Shown: positions 17,206 to 25,406 of the stretch, one piece after another
Layout: each line of letters begins with the position of its first letter
Position numbering within the stretch: position 1 is the stretch's first letter
NCBI GenBank assembly: GCA_019689775.1
Contig: JADGGV010000001.1
Span: forward strand, 1-49,545
From: Gemmatimonadota bacterium
Lineage (GTDB): Bacteria > Gemmatimonadota > Gemmatimonadetes > Longimicrobiales > RSA9
Direction: 5' to 3'
DNA: 49,545 nt
Translations under genes and position numbers: made by a program
Notes under the pieces: model-generated
What the model saw: only the letters and a program-made list of their open reading frames with translations
Databases searched by the model: none
Told to the model about the DNA's origin: nothing

Positions 17206-17646
17206 ATGGACGAGTGGCGCGCGAACCTGATCGAGGACCGGGAGGGCGCCGCGCGGGTGCTCCGCGGGAGCCGACGCATCGCCGTGCTCGGCATCAAGCC
17301 CGAGAGCCGGAGCGACCGGCCGGCGTTCTTCGTGCCGGAGTACCTCCAGCGCGCCGGCTACGAGATCGTGCCGGTGCCGGTCTACTACCCGGAGGTGACG
17401 ACGATCCTCGGGCAACGCGTCTACCGGCGGCTCGCCGACATCCCGGGCGCGGTGGACCTGGTCGTCGTCTTCCGCCGGCCCCACGACATCCCACCGCACC
17501 TGCCGGACATCCTCGCGAAGGCGCCGGCGGCCGCCTGGTTCCAGGCCGGGATCCGGAACGACGCCGCCGCAGCGGAGCTCGCGCGCGCCGGGATCCGGGT
17601 CGTGCAGGACCGGTGCACGATGGTGGAGCTGGAACGGATGCGCTGA
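17206..17646 (+). CDS. CoA-binding domain protein, YccU/CoA_binding_2 family
   Basis: This 146-aa protein is a single Rossmann-type CoA-binding domain. The first strand and loop are RRIAVLGIKPESRSDRPAFFVPEYLQRAGYEIVPV. YYPEVTTILGQRVYRRLADIPGAVDLVVVFR and AAAWFQAGIRNDAAAAELARAGIRVVQDRCTMVE follow. The order matches succinyl-CoA-synthetase-alpha-like stand-alone domains (often annotated YccU). The function is unknown, possibly CoA or acyl-CoA sensing. It is preceded by AGGGAGA and is the only plus-strand gene in this stretch, convergent with the DAHP synthase gene 10 bases away. Confidence 0.9.
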   Translation: MDEWRANLIEDREGAARVLRGSRRIAVLGIKPESRSDRPAFFVPEYLQRAGYEIVPVPVYYPEVTTILGQRVYRRLADIPGAVDLVVVFRRPHDIPPHLPDILAKAPAAAWFQAGIRNDAAAAELARAGIRVVQDRCTMVELERMR

Positions 17647-17656
17647 GGCCGGGCGC

Positions 17657-18700
17657 TCAGGCCGGGACGCCGGCGAGCGGCGGCGCGAGCCGGCGACCGA
17701 TCGCGGCGGCGATCCCCGCCACCTGCTCCACCAGCTCCTCGAACTGCTCGGGCCAGAGCGATTGCGCGCCGTCGGAGCGCGCATGGTCCGGGTCCGGATG
17801 CACCTCGACGATGAGGCCGTCGGCGCCGGCGGCCACCGCGGCGCGGGCCATCGGGATGACCTTCGAGCGAATCCCGGTGCCGTGCGACGGATCGGCGATG
17901 ATCGGGAGGTGCGAGAGGGCGTGCACCACGGGGATCGCCGTCAGGTCGAGCACGTTGCGGGTGTGGTCGTCGAAGCCGCGGATGCCCCGCTCGCACAGGA
18001 TGACGCTGCCGTTGCCCTCCGCCAGGATGTACTCCGCGCTGAGGAGCAGCTCCTTGATCGTGGCGGCAAGCCCGCGTTTGAGCAGCACGGGCTTGCCGGT
18101 GCGGCCGGCGCGCCGCAGCAGCGGATAGTTCTGCATGTTGCGCGCGCCGATCTGGATGATGTCGGCGTACTCCGCCACGACGTCGACCGTCTCCGGCTCG
18201 AGCGCCTCGGTCACGATGGCCAGCCCGGTCTCCTCGCGGGCCTTGGCCAGGAGCTGTAACCCCTCGACGCCGAGGCCCTGGAAGGAGTAGGGCGAGGTGC
18301 GGGGCTTGAAGGCGCCGCCGCGCAGGATGGTCGCGCCGGCGGCCCGGAGGCGGTGCGCGATTGTCAGGATCTGGGCCTCGGACTCGACCGAGCACGGCCC
18401 GGCCATGAGGACGACGTCGGTGCCGCCGATCCGCGTGCCGTTCTCGAGATCGATCACCGTCGGCTCCGGCCGCCACTCGCGCGAAACCTGCTTGTACGGC
18501 TGTGTGACGTGGATCACCTGGAGCACGCCCGGCAAGCTCTCGAGCTGGCTGCTGTCGACCTTGCCGTCGTTGCCGACGAGGCCGACGGCGGTCCGCTGCT
18601 TCCCGGGCATCGGCCGGGCCTCGTACCCCATCTCCTCTATGACCTTCACGACGCGCCGGATATCGGCCTCGGTCGCGTCATGGCCCATGACGACCAGCAT
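17657..18700 (-). CDS. aroF: 3-deoxy-7-phosphoheptulonate (DAHP) synthase, type I-beta with N-terminal regulatory domain
   Basis: The 347-aa enzyme condenses PEP and erythrose 4-phosphate, the first step of aromatic amino-acid synthesis. The N-terminal ~70 residues (MLVVMGHDATEADIRRVV...) form a ferredoxin/ACT-like domain, as in the Thermotoga enzyme, where it mediates feedback inhibition by Tyr or Phe. The catalytic barrel contains MAGPCSVESEAQ, GGAFKPRTSPYSFQG, QIGARNMQNYPLL, VLLKRG, ILCERGIRGFD and ADPSHGTG. The start at 18700 was chosen from the family N-terminus. It is separated from the upstream hydrolase gene by 97 bases that include a candidate promoter. Confidence 0.95.
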   Translation of the reverse strand: MLVVMGHDATEADIRRVVKVIEEMGYEARPMPGKQRTAVGLVGNDGKVDSSQLESLPGVLQVIHVTQPYKQVSREWRPEPTVIDLENGTRIGGTDVVLMAGPCSVESEAQILTIAHRLRAAGATILRGGAFKPRTSPYSFQGLGVEGLQLLAKAREETGLAIVTEALEPETVDVVAEYADIIQIGARNMQNYPLLRRAGRTGKPVLLKRGLAATIKELLLSAEYILAEGNGSVILCERGIRGFDDHTRNVLDLTAIPVVHALSHLPIIADPSHGTGIRSKVIPMARAAVAAGADGLIVEVHPDPDHARSDGAQSLWPEQFEELVEQVAGIAAAIGRRLAPPLAGVPA

Positions 18701-18747
18701 CGGAGTATCCCTGGAAACGGTGCTTCGAGCGGAGTGTCGATCGGGGC

Positions 18748-18776
18748 AATGTAAGCCGCGCCCGGCCAAGCGTCTA
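18748..18776 (-). promoter_or_regulatory. Candidate promoter for the DAHP synthase gene
   Basis: TAGACG (18771-18776) and TACATT (18748-18753) are 17 bp apart on the minus strand. The -10 box is identical to that of the SRP RNA promoter. No leader-peptide or T-box-like structure was seen between it and the start. Confidence 0.4.
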
Positions 18777-18797
18777 GGCGGGCACGGGACGAGAGGA

Positions 18798-19559
18798 TCA
18801 CAGCACGAGCCGCATTCCGTCCATGGCGACGAGGGTTTCGCCGCCCCAGCCGCCGTCGCGGATCCGCTCCGGCAGCGTCTCGCGCTCGAGCTGCGGGTAG
18901 ACGTGCGTCAGCACGAGGCGGCGCGGCCGCGCACGTCGCGCGAGCGCCGCGACGCGCGCCGGCGTCAGGTGCGCGTCCATCGCCAGCTCGTCGGGCAGCG
19001 AGCACTCGGCGATGAGCGTGTCCACGCCCTCGAACCAGGCGGCTAGCTCCTCGTCGTAGCCCGTGTCGCCGGTGTAGCCGAGCGAGGCCTGGCCGACGTC
19101 GAGGCGGTAGGCCAGCGATTCCGGTGTGTGCCGCGTCTTGGCGGCGCGCAACCAGACGCGGCCCGGCAGCTCGAGCGCCTCGCCGGGCGCGATCTCGCGG
19201 ATGGTCACCGGGAAGCCCGGGTCGCGCAGATAATTCCCGAACGCGTCCGCCAGCCGCTCGAACCGCTCGGCCGTGCCGGCGGGGCCCAGGACGGTGAGCG
19301 CCTCGGAGCGCGGCGTCGACAGGCCGTACCGGAGCGCGAAGAAGAGGATCGGGACCCCGCCGAGGTGGTCCGTATGGAAGTGGCTAAGCACCAGGTGGCT
19401 CAAGGTATCCCACGGCAAGCCGAACCGCGCCAGGTGGTGCAGGGAGCCCGGGCCGCAGTCCAGCAGCATGCGCAGCGCCCCTTCCTCCACGAAGTAGCTC
19501 GCGCAGACGCGGTCTCCCTCGGGCACCACGGTGCCCGAACCGACGATGGTCACGTCCAT
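18798..19559 (-). CDS. MBL-fold metallo-hydrolase, RNase Z-like
   Basis: The 253-aa protein has the metallo-beta-lactamase core LSHFHTDHLGG (H-x-H-x-DH). The other metal residues lie near TRHTPESLAYRL, the aspartate in YTGDTGYDEEL and the histidine in VLTHVYP. The arrangement resembles RNase Z/ElaC and arylsulfatase-type MBL enzymes but lacks the long exosite arm of true RNase Z. It is therefore more likely a phosphodiesterase or small-molecule hydrolase. The start at 19559 is preceded by GAGG and follows the S8 protease stop by 7 bases; the open frame above it is inside the protease gene. Confidence 0.9.
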   Translation of the reverse strand: MDVTIVGSGTVVPEGDRVCASYFVEEGALRMLLDCGPGSLHHLARFGLPWDTLSHLVLSHFHTDHLGGVPILFFALRYGLSTPRSEALTVLGPAGTAERFERLADAFGNYLRDPGFPVTIREIAPGEALELPGRVWLRAAKTRHTPESLAYRLDVGQASLGYTGDTGYDEELAAWFEGVDTLIAECSLPDELAMDAHLTPARVAALARRARPRRLVLTHVYPQLERETLPERIRDGGWGGETLVAMDGMRLVL

Positions 19560-19566
19560 ACGCGCC

Positions 19567-22017
19567 TCATGAGCCGTCCCCGGCGTACACGATATGTCGC
19601 GTCTGCGCGGTGCCGCCGACGCGGAGCCGCAGGACGTAGACGCCCCGGGGGACACGCCGGCCGCTGTCGTCCGTGCCGTCCCAGGTGGTGAGGACGCAGT
19701 CGCTGACGTTGCCGGTGCGCCCGTACACGCCGGGATCGAGCGTCACCGTGCCGCAGGAGCCGTGCGCCGGCGCGAGGCGGCGCACAACGCGGCCGTGGAG
19801 GTCGTAGATCGTCAGCTCGACGGGTCCGCGCTCGCCGACGTCGAACCAGATGTGGGCCTCGGTGCCGCCGACGTCACTCCGCGGGAACGGATTCGGGAAC
19901 GTCGGATAGAGCATCGTCGTCACGGCCTGGTCGGAGCCGCGGACGACGAACGGCGTGGCCGAGGTGACCGTGTCCGCGGCCGTGCTGTCCGCCGCCCAGG
20001 CGATGACGCGCCAGCGGTACGGCGTATTGAAGGCGAGCGGCGGGTCGAGCTGCACGTGCGTGTCCGTGAGCCGGTTCAGCGTGCGAAGCGGCGTGCCGGA
20101 CGGCGAGAGAATCTGCACGTCGTACGTCATCGGCCGGAGGCTGCCCGTGGACAGCGGCGTCCACCGCAGCACGACGCGCGGGCTCTGCGCATAGGTGGTA
20201 TCGGGGCCGTTCAACGTATCGAGCCGGACCCAGTGCGGCACGGTGAACGGGCCGGCCGCCACGGTGGTGCGACTGACGCCGCCGAAGCGCGCGACGACGC
20301 GCCAGTAGAGCCCCGTCCGCGGCCGTAGCGGGCGCCGGATCGGGAGCTGGAGCGCATCGGAGATCGTGTCCGTCGCGACGAGCGTCCGGAACGTGGTGTC
20401 CGTGGCGATCTGCACCGTGTAGACGATCGGGCTCCGGCGAAGCACGAGCGGCGCCGTCCAGGCGAACGTCGGCGCGATGCTGCGGACGTTGCCGAGCGCA
20501 TCCGCCTCGGCGATCTGCGCCGGCGCCAGGCCGCCGGGGAAGAGGATCGCCGACGCGACGTCCGGGATCCCGTAGCCGTAGTCGTTGTTCGGGACGCGCC
20601 GCGAGCCGGCGAGCCTGAGCGCGTCCCGGATCGACATCGGACTGAGCTGGGCCTGCCCCCTCCAGACCTGCTTGATGAGCGCCGCCGCACCGGCGATCAG
20701 CGGCGCGGCGACGCTCGTGCCCGACGCGACACGGTACCCGGCGACCGTGCTCCCGTCCGCGCCCGTCACGTTGACGCCCCGCGCGACGACGTCCGGCTTG
20801 ACGCGGTTGTCGGCGGTCGGGCCCCGCCCGGAGAAGCTGGCGATGCTGTCGGTCGCCGTGACCGCGCCGACCGCGACGATGGTGTCCGCGTCGGCCGGCG
20901 CGGAGAGCGAGCCCGGCGCCGGCCCGCGGTTCCCGGTCGAATTGACGACGAGCACCCCCTTCCGCGCCGCGACGTTCGCGGCCCTCGTGGTCGGCGTGGT
21001 GGCGCCGTTCATCATCGCGAACGGGTAATCGCCGTCGGGGAAGTCGTAGCGGTAGCCCAGCGACGAGCTGATGATCTGGACGCCGAGCGAGTCGACCGCC
21101 CACTCGGCCGCCGCGACCCAGCGGTCCTCGTCCGCGTGGCTATCGGAGCCGGGGGTGTCCTCCTCGGTCTTCGCCAGCACGAATTCCGCCTCGTACGCCG
21201 GCCCGACGAGCCGCCCCACCGCCTTCCCGCCCAGGATGGACCAGGTGAGCGTGCCGTGCGCCTGCTGCCCGGCGCGATCGCCCGGCTGATCGCGGACGAT
21301 CGTGTCCCCCTGGATGAAGTCCCGCTTCGCGACGACCTTCAGCCCCGCGAGCGCCTCGTGCTCCGGGTTGAAGCCGGTGTCGAAGATCGCGATGCGCACG
21401 TCCTTCCCCGTCGCGCCGAACGTCGAGTTCGCGAGCGGAATCTTCAACTCCTGGAGCGCGTCGAAGTTCGCGCCCCAGAAGCTGTCGGCGGCCGCGGTCG
21501 CGGCCATCGCCGCGGCCCCGGCCGGCGGGTCGACCGCGGCGCGCCGGAACACGCCGACGGGCTCGATCCGCTGGACCTCCGGCAAACGCGCCAATCGCGC
21601 GGCCGCGGCCGAGTCCACCTCCGCGCTCACGCCCCGCAGCCAGCGGCTGACGACGCGAATCCGACCGCCGGCGCGCTCGACGCGCCGAACCAGGCGGGCC
21701 GGTACCGGATAGTCGGCATCGCTCAGCGGCGCGCCGGACCGCGTCCGCTCGCGCAGGACGTCCGCACTCAGGGCGGGCGGCCCCGACGGCCGCGCGGCGC
21801 GCGGATCGAAGAGGACCCACACGGCGACCCGGCGCGCGGGCTCCTGCGCCAGGCGCCGGCGCAGCTCCGGCGCGCGGGGGTCCGACCGCTGGCCCGCGAG
21901 CGGCGTGGCCAGCGGCGCGGCGAGCCCGAGCGCCACGAGGAGCGCGAGCGAACGGCCGTACGGCCGCCCCCTCGTGCCTGTGGCGCCTCGATCGCGGCCG
22001 ACGCGGGTGAATCGCAT
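19567..22017 (-). CDS. Secreted S8 (subtilisin-like) serine protease with C-terminal FlgD/type-9-like domain
   Basis: The 816-aa protein has a signal peptide around residues 18-42 (LALLVALGLAAPLATPLAGQ) and a propeptide-like region to about 165. The S8 domain carries Asp in IFDTGFNPEHE (about D213), His in AGQQAHGTLTW (about H254) and Ser in ASGTSVAAPLIAG (about S435), with the oxyanion Asn in STGN. Two fibronectin-like modules (about 500-700) follow. The C-terminal ~100 residues carry PNPF, VELTIYDLHGRVVRRL, TTWDGTDDSGRRVPRGVYVL, as in FlgD-Ig/T9SS sorting tails. This indicates export and surface attachment or secretion. AGAGGTG precedes the start at 22017, 8 bases from smc. Confidence 0.93.
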   Translation of the reverse strand: MRFTRVGRDRGATGTRGRPYGRSLALLVALGLAAPLATPLAGQRSDPRAPELRRRLAQEPARRVAVWVLFDPRAARPSGPPALSADVLRERTRSGAPLSDADYPVPARLVRRVERAGGRIRVVSRWLRGVSAEVDSAAAARLARLPEVQRIEPVGVFRRAAVDPPAGAAAMAATAAADSFWGANFDALQELKIPLANSTFGATGKDVRIAIFDTGFNPEHEALAGLKVVAKRDFIQGDTIVRDQPGDRAGQQAHGTLTWSILGGKAVGRLVGPAYEAEFVLAKTEEDTPGSDSHADEDRWVAAAEWAVDSLGVQIISSSLGYRYDFPDGDYPFAMMNGATTPTTRAANVAARKGVLVVNSTGNRGPAPGSLSAPADADTIVAVGAVTATDSIASFSGRGPTADNRVKPDVVARGVNVTGADGSTVAGYRVASGTSVAAPLIAGAAALIKQVWRGQAQLSPMSIRDALRLAGSRRVPNNDYGYGIPDVASAILFPGGLAPAQIAEADALGNVRSIAPTFAWTAPLVLRRSPIVYTVQIATDTTFRTLVATDTISDALQLPIRRPLRPRTGLYWRVVARFGGVSRTTVAAGPFTVPHWVRLDTLNGPDTTYAQSPRVVLRWTPLSTGSLRPMTYDVQILSPSGTPLRTLNRLTDTHVQLDPPLAFNTPYRWRVIAWAADSTAADTVTSATPFVVRGSDQAVTTMLYPTFPNPFPRSDVGGTEAHIWFDVGERGPVELTIYDLHGRVVRRLAPAHGSCGTVTLDPGVYGRTGNVSDCVLTTWDGTDDSGRRVPRGVYVLRLRVGGTAQTRHIVYAGDGS

Positions 22018-22025
22018 GAACACCT

Positions 22026-25000
22026 CTAGTTCTTCGCGGCGAGACGGGAGTCGCGCAGGGCGTCGTCGAGCTGGACGCCGACGATCGTGCTGATCCCGGG
22101 CTCCTCCATGGTGACGCCGTACATCCAATCGGCGGCCTCCATGGTGCGCGGATTGTGGGTGATGACGATAAACTGGGTGCCGGCCTTGAACCGCTCCAGC
22201 ATGGCGATGAACCGGCCGATGTTCGCCTCGTCCAGCGGCGCATCCACCTCGTCGAGCACGCAGAACGGACTCGGCTTGACGAGGTAGATCGCGAACAGCA
22301 GCGCGAGCGCCGTGAGCGCCCGCTCCCCGCCGGAGAGGAGGTGGATCCGCTGCGTCCGCTTCCCGCGCGGCGAGGCCGCGATCTCGATGTCGCACTCCAG
22401 CGGATCCTCGGGATCCGCGAGCCAGATGTCGCACTCGCCACCCTCGAACAGCGCGCCGAACGTCTCGTGGAAGTTGCGGCGGATCTGCTCGAACGTCTCC
22501 ATGAAGAGCTGCCGCGCCGTCCGGTTGATCTGGCGGATCGCCGTCCTCAGGTCGTCGCGCGCCTGGACCAGGTCGTCCCGCTGGGCGGTCAGGAACTCGA
22601 GGCGCCGGCGCTCCTCCTCGTGTTCCTCGATCGCCAACATGTTGACCGGGCCGAGGCGCTCGATCTCGACGGCGAGGGCCTTCAGCTCGGCGCGAAGCGC
22701 GTCCGGATCGAGATCCACCGGAGCGGCCTGAGCGCGGAGCTGCGCGAACGGGCGCCCCCACTCCGCCTCGAGCCGCTCGACGACCCGACGCTCCGCGGCC
22801 TCGGCCTCGGCGCGCTGTAGCTCGAGGCGGTGCCGATCCTCACCTCGCTCCTCGACGCGTCGGCGCAGCGCACGGGCCTCGGCTTCCAGCGCCTCGGCCT
22901 GCGCGGCCAGCGCCTCGATGCGCTCGTCCAGCGCCCGCAGCTCTGCACCGGCGGCGTCCCGCGCGGCGAACAACCCCTCCAGCTCGGCGCCGGCGTCGGT
23001 CGCGAGCCGCGCGAGCTGCTCGAGCATGCGCCGGTTCTCGGCCTCCTCACGGTCGAGCGTGGCGGCGCGGCGGCGCGCCTCCTCCAGCGTGTCCGCCGCC
23101 GTGACGATGCGGCGGTCGAGCGACGCGAGCTCGCTCTCGGAGCGGGCGTGGGCGACGCGCGCTTCCGCCTCCTCGTCGCGTGCACGCTCCCATGACGCCT
23201 CGACCGCGGCCAGCGCCTCCGCGTTCGCGGCCACGTCCGGGCCGGCGCCCGCCTCCGCGGCGTCCAGCTCCTCCCGCTGGGTCCGGGCACGCCGCGCCCG
23301 CTCGCGCCCTGCCTCGATGGCGGCGGACAGCTCCGCGCGGCGCCGCTCGAGCTCCGCCCGCGTGCGCTCGGCCCGCGAGCGCTGCCCCGAATGCGTCTGC
23401 CCCTCCGCCTCGGTGCGCCGCAACTGTAAGTCGAGCTCGTGGAGGCGCGAGCGCGCATCCTGGAGCCGCGCCTCGCCATCGGCGAGCTGCTCGGCGAGCG
23501 CCGCCCGGGCGGCGGCACGGGCGTCCCGCTCGGCCGCGGCCGCGGCGGCCTCCCGGCGCAAGGCCTCGAGGCGCTCGCGGCGGCCGAGCAGGACCGGTTC
23601 CGCGGGCGGCGTGCCCACGAACCGGAACGCCTCGAGCAACGCCTCGACCCGCGACAGCTCGGCCGCGGGGAGCAGCGCCAGGAGACCGCGATCGGGCCGG
23701 CCCGCGAGCCAGGCCTCGATCCCGGCGGCGGCGGCGTCGCCTTCCACCACGAGCACCTGGAGGAGTGAGGCGAGCGCCCCTTCGACCGCGGCTGCGCGCT
23801 CGGGCGGAAGCTGGAGCCGTTCCGCGAGCGGCCCGTCGAGGCCGCGCAGCTCATCTCTCGCCGCCAGCGCGGCGGCCACCGCCGGCGCGAAGCCGTGGTG
23901 CTCACGCTCGAGCGCTTCCAGCGCCGCCACGCGCGCCGCGAGCTTCCCTGCCCTCTCCTCCGCCTCGGCCAGCTCGCGGCGCGCGGCTTGCTCCGCGGCG
24001 CGCAGCGCTTCCAGCTCTTCCGCCCGGCGGTCGACCTCCGCGAGGGCGGCCTCCTTCCGGGCGACGAGGTCCCGTGTCTGCTCCTCGAACAGATCCCCTT
24101 GCTCGTCGAGCCGGGCGAACTCCGCCGCGAGGGCCTCGTCCTCCACGGCGAGGTGGGCCAGCCGAGCTTCCGCGTCGCGCACCACCGCCTCGGCCGCGAC
24201 GGCCTCCGCCTCGAGCTCGGTGCGCCGCCGCGAGCGATCCGCCTCGCGCTGACGCGCCGCCTCCTCCTCGCGGCGCAAGCGCGCCAGCTCGAGCCGGATC
24301 TCGGCCTGCCGGGCCTGGATCGCGGCCACGTGCTCCGCGCCCGCGCGCACCTCGTCGCGGCAGCGCGCCCGCGCCTCGTCGAGCCCCAGAAGCTCGGCCT
24401 CGAGCGCGCCGATCCGGCCCAGGAGCTCGTCACGCTCGAGCGCGATCTGCTCGATGCGCCGTCGCGCCCCGGCGCGCCGCTCCTCCGCCACCGCCAGCTC
24501 GCGCTCGCGTTCCGCGATGCGACGCGTGGCGCCGGCATGACGCCCCGCCGCCTCCCCCCGCGCACGCCCGGCCTCGGCCGCCTCCAGCCGGACCCGCTCG
24601 AGCTCGGCCTCCACCGCCGCCAGCGCCGATCGTTCGGCTGGCTCGTCCCGCGCCAGCCGCTCGAGCCGCTCCGTGGACTCGGACAGGAGACGCCGCGCCT
24701 CCTCCAGCTCCCCGGCGGCCAACGCTACCTCGAGATCCAATCGGCGTGCGCGCAGCTCCTGATAGCGCTGCGCGCGTCGGCTCTGGCGCGCCAGCGAGCG
24801 CACCTTCGAGTCAACCTCCGCGACCAGATCCTCGAGCCGCGCCAGGTCGGCCTCCGCCCCCTCGAGCCGCCGCTGCGCCGCCTTCCGGCGGTCCTTGTAC
24901 CGTCCGATCCCGGCGGCCTCCTCGAACATCTGGCGCCGCTCCTCGGCGCGGTCCGAGAGGATCGAGTCGACCATCCCCTGCTCGATCACGGCGTAGGCGT

Positions 25001-25406
25001 TCGTCCCCAGCCCCGTGTCGCGGAAGAGGTCGTAGATGTCGCGGAGACGGCACGGCGAGCGGTTCAGCGCGTACTCGCTCCCGCCCTCGCGGAAGATCGT
25101 GCGCCGGATCTCGATCTCGTCGTGCGGCAACGCGAGGCGCCGCTCGTCGTTGGAGAAGACGAGCGAGACCTCGGCACGGCTGAGCGCCCGCCGGTGCGTC
25201 GTCCCCTGGAAGATCGCCTCTTCCATCTTCGAGCCACGGATCGCCGAGGCCCGCTGCTCGCCGAGCACCCAACGGATCGCGTCGCTGATGTTGGACTTCC
25301 CGCAGCCGTTCGGTCCGACGATCGCCGTCACCCCGTCGTGGAACTCCAGCTCGGTGCGGTCGGCGAAGGACTTGAAGCCGTGCAGATGGAGGCGTCGGAG
25401 CTTCAT
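22026..25406 (-). CDS. smc: Chromosome segregation protein SMC
   Basis: The 1126-aa ATPase starts MKLRRLHLHGFKSFADRT with Walker A GPNGCGKSNISDAIRWVLGE. Two long Ala/Glu/Arg-rich coiled coils flank a hinge near residues 500-620. The C-terminal head has the signature LSGGERALTALALLFA and Walker B FCVLDEVDAPLDEANIG. SMC with ScpA/ScpB organises newly replicated DNA; scpAB are not in the window. The start ATG overlaps the stop of the SPOR-domain gene (ATGA). The length is close to the 1150-1190 aa of typical bacterial SMC. Confidence 0.97.
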   Translation of the reverse strand: MKLRRLHLHGFKSFADRTELEFHDGVTAIVGPNGCGKSNISDAIRWVLGEQRASAIRGSKMEEAIFQGTTHRRALSRAEVSLVFSNDERRLALPHDEIEIRRTIFREGGSEYALNRSPCRLRDIYDLFRDTGLGTNAYAVIEQGMVDSILSDRAEERRQMFEEAAGIGRYKDRRKAAQRRLEGAEADLARLEDLVAEVDSKVRSLARQSRRAQRYQELRARRLDLEVALAAGELEEARRLLSESTERLERLARDEPAERSALAAVEAELERVRLEAAEAGRARGEAAGRHAGATRRIAERERELAVAEERRAGARRRIEQIALERDELLGRIGALEAELLGLDEARARCRDEVRAGAEHVAAIQARQAEIRLELARLRREEEAARQREADRSRRRTELEAEAVAAEAVVRDAEARLAHLAVEDEALAAEFARLDEQGDLFEEQTRDLVARKEAALAEVDRRAEELEALRAAEQAARRELAEAEERAGKLAARVAALEALEREHHGFAPAVAAALAARDELRGLDGPLAERLQLPPERAAAVEGALASLLQVLVVEGDAAAAGIEAWLAGRPDRGLLALLPAAELSRVEALLEAFRFVGTPPAEPVLLGRRERLEALRREAAAAAAERDARAAARAALAEQLADGEARLQDARSRLHELDLQLRRTEAEGQTHSGQRSRAERTRAELERRRAELSAAIEAGRERARRARTQREELDAAEAGAGPDVAANAEALAAVEASWERARDEEAEARVAHARSESELASLDRRIVTAADTLEEARRRAATLDREEAENRRMLEQLARLATDAGAELEGLFAARDAAGAELRALDERIEALAAQAEALEAEARALRRRVEERGEDRHRLELQRAEAEAAERRVVERLEAEWGRPFAQLRAQAAPVDLDPDALRAELKALAVEIERLGPVNMLAIEEHEEERRRLEFLTAQRDDLVQARDDLRTAIRQINRTARQLFMETFEQIRRNFHETFGALFEGGECDIWLADPEDPLECDIEIAASPRGKRTQRIHLLSGGERALTALALLFAIYLVKPSPFCVLDEVDAPLDEANIGRFIAMLERFKAGTQFIVITHNPRTMEAADWMYGVTMEEPGISTIVGVQLDDALRDSRLAAKN

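Noticed and set aside
22018..22761. Upstream extension of the S8 protease frame to 22761
   Set aside because: Lies inside smc in another frame; signal peptide and ribosome-binding site place the start at 22017.
22682..24565. Long Ser/Arg-rich frame on the minus strand inside smc
   Set aside because: Same strand, other frame of the smc coiled coil; low-complexity translation of GC-rich repeats.
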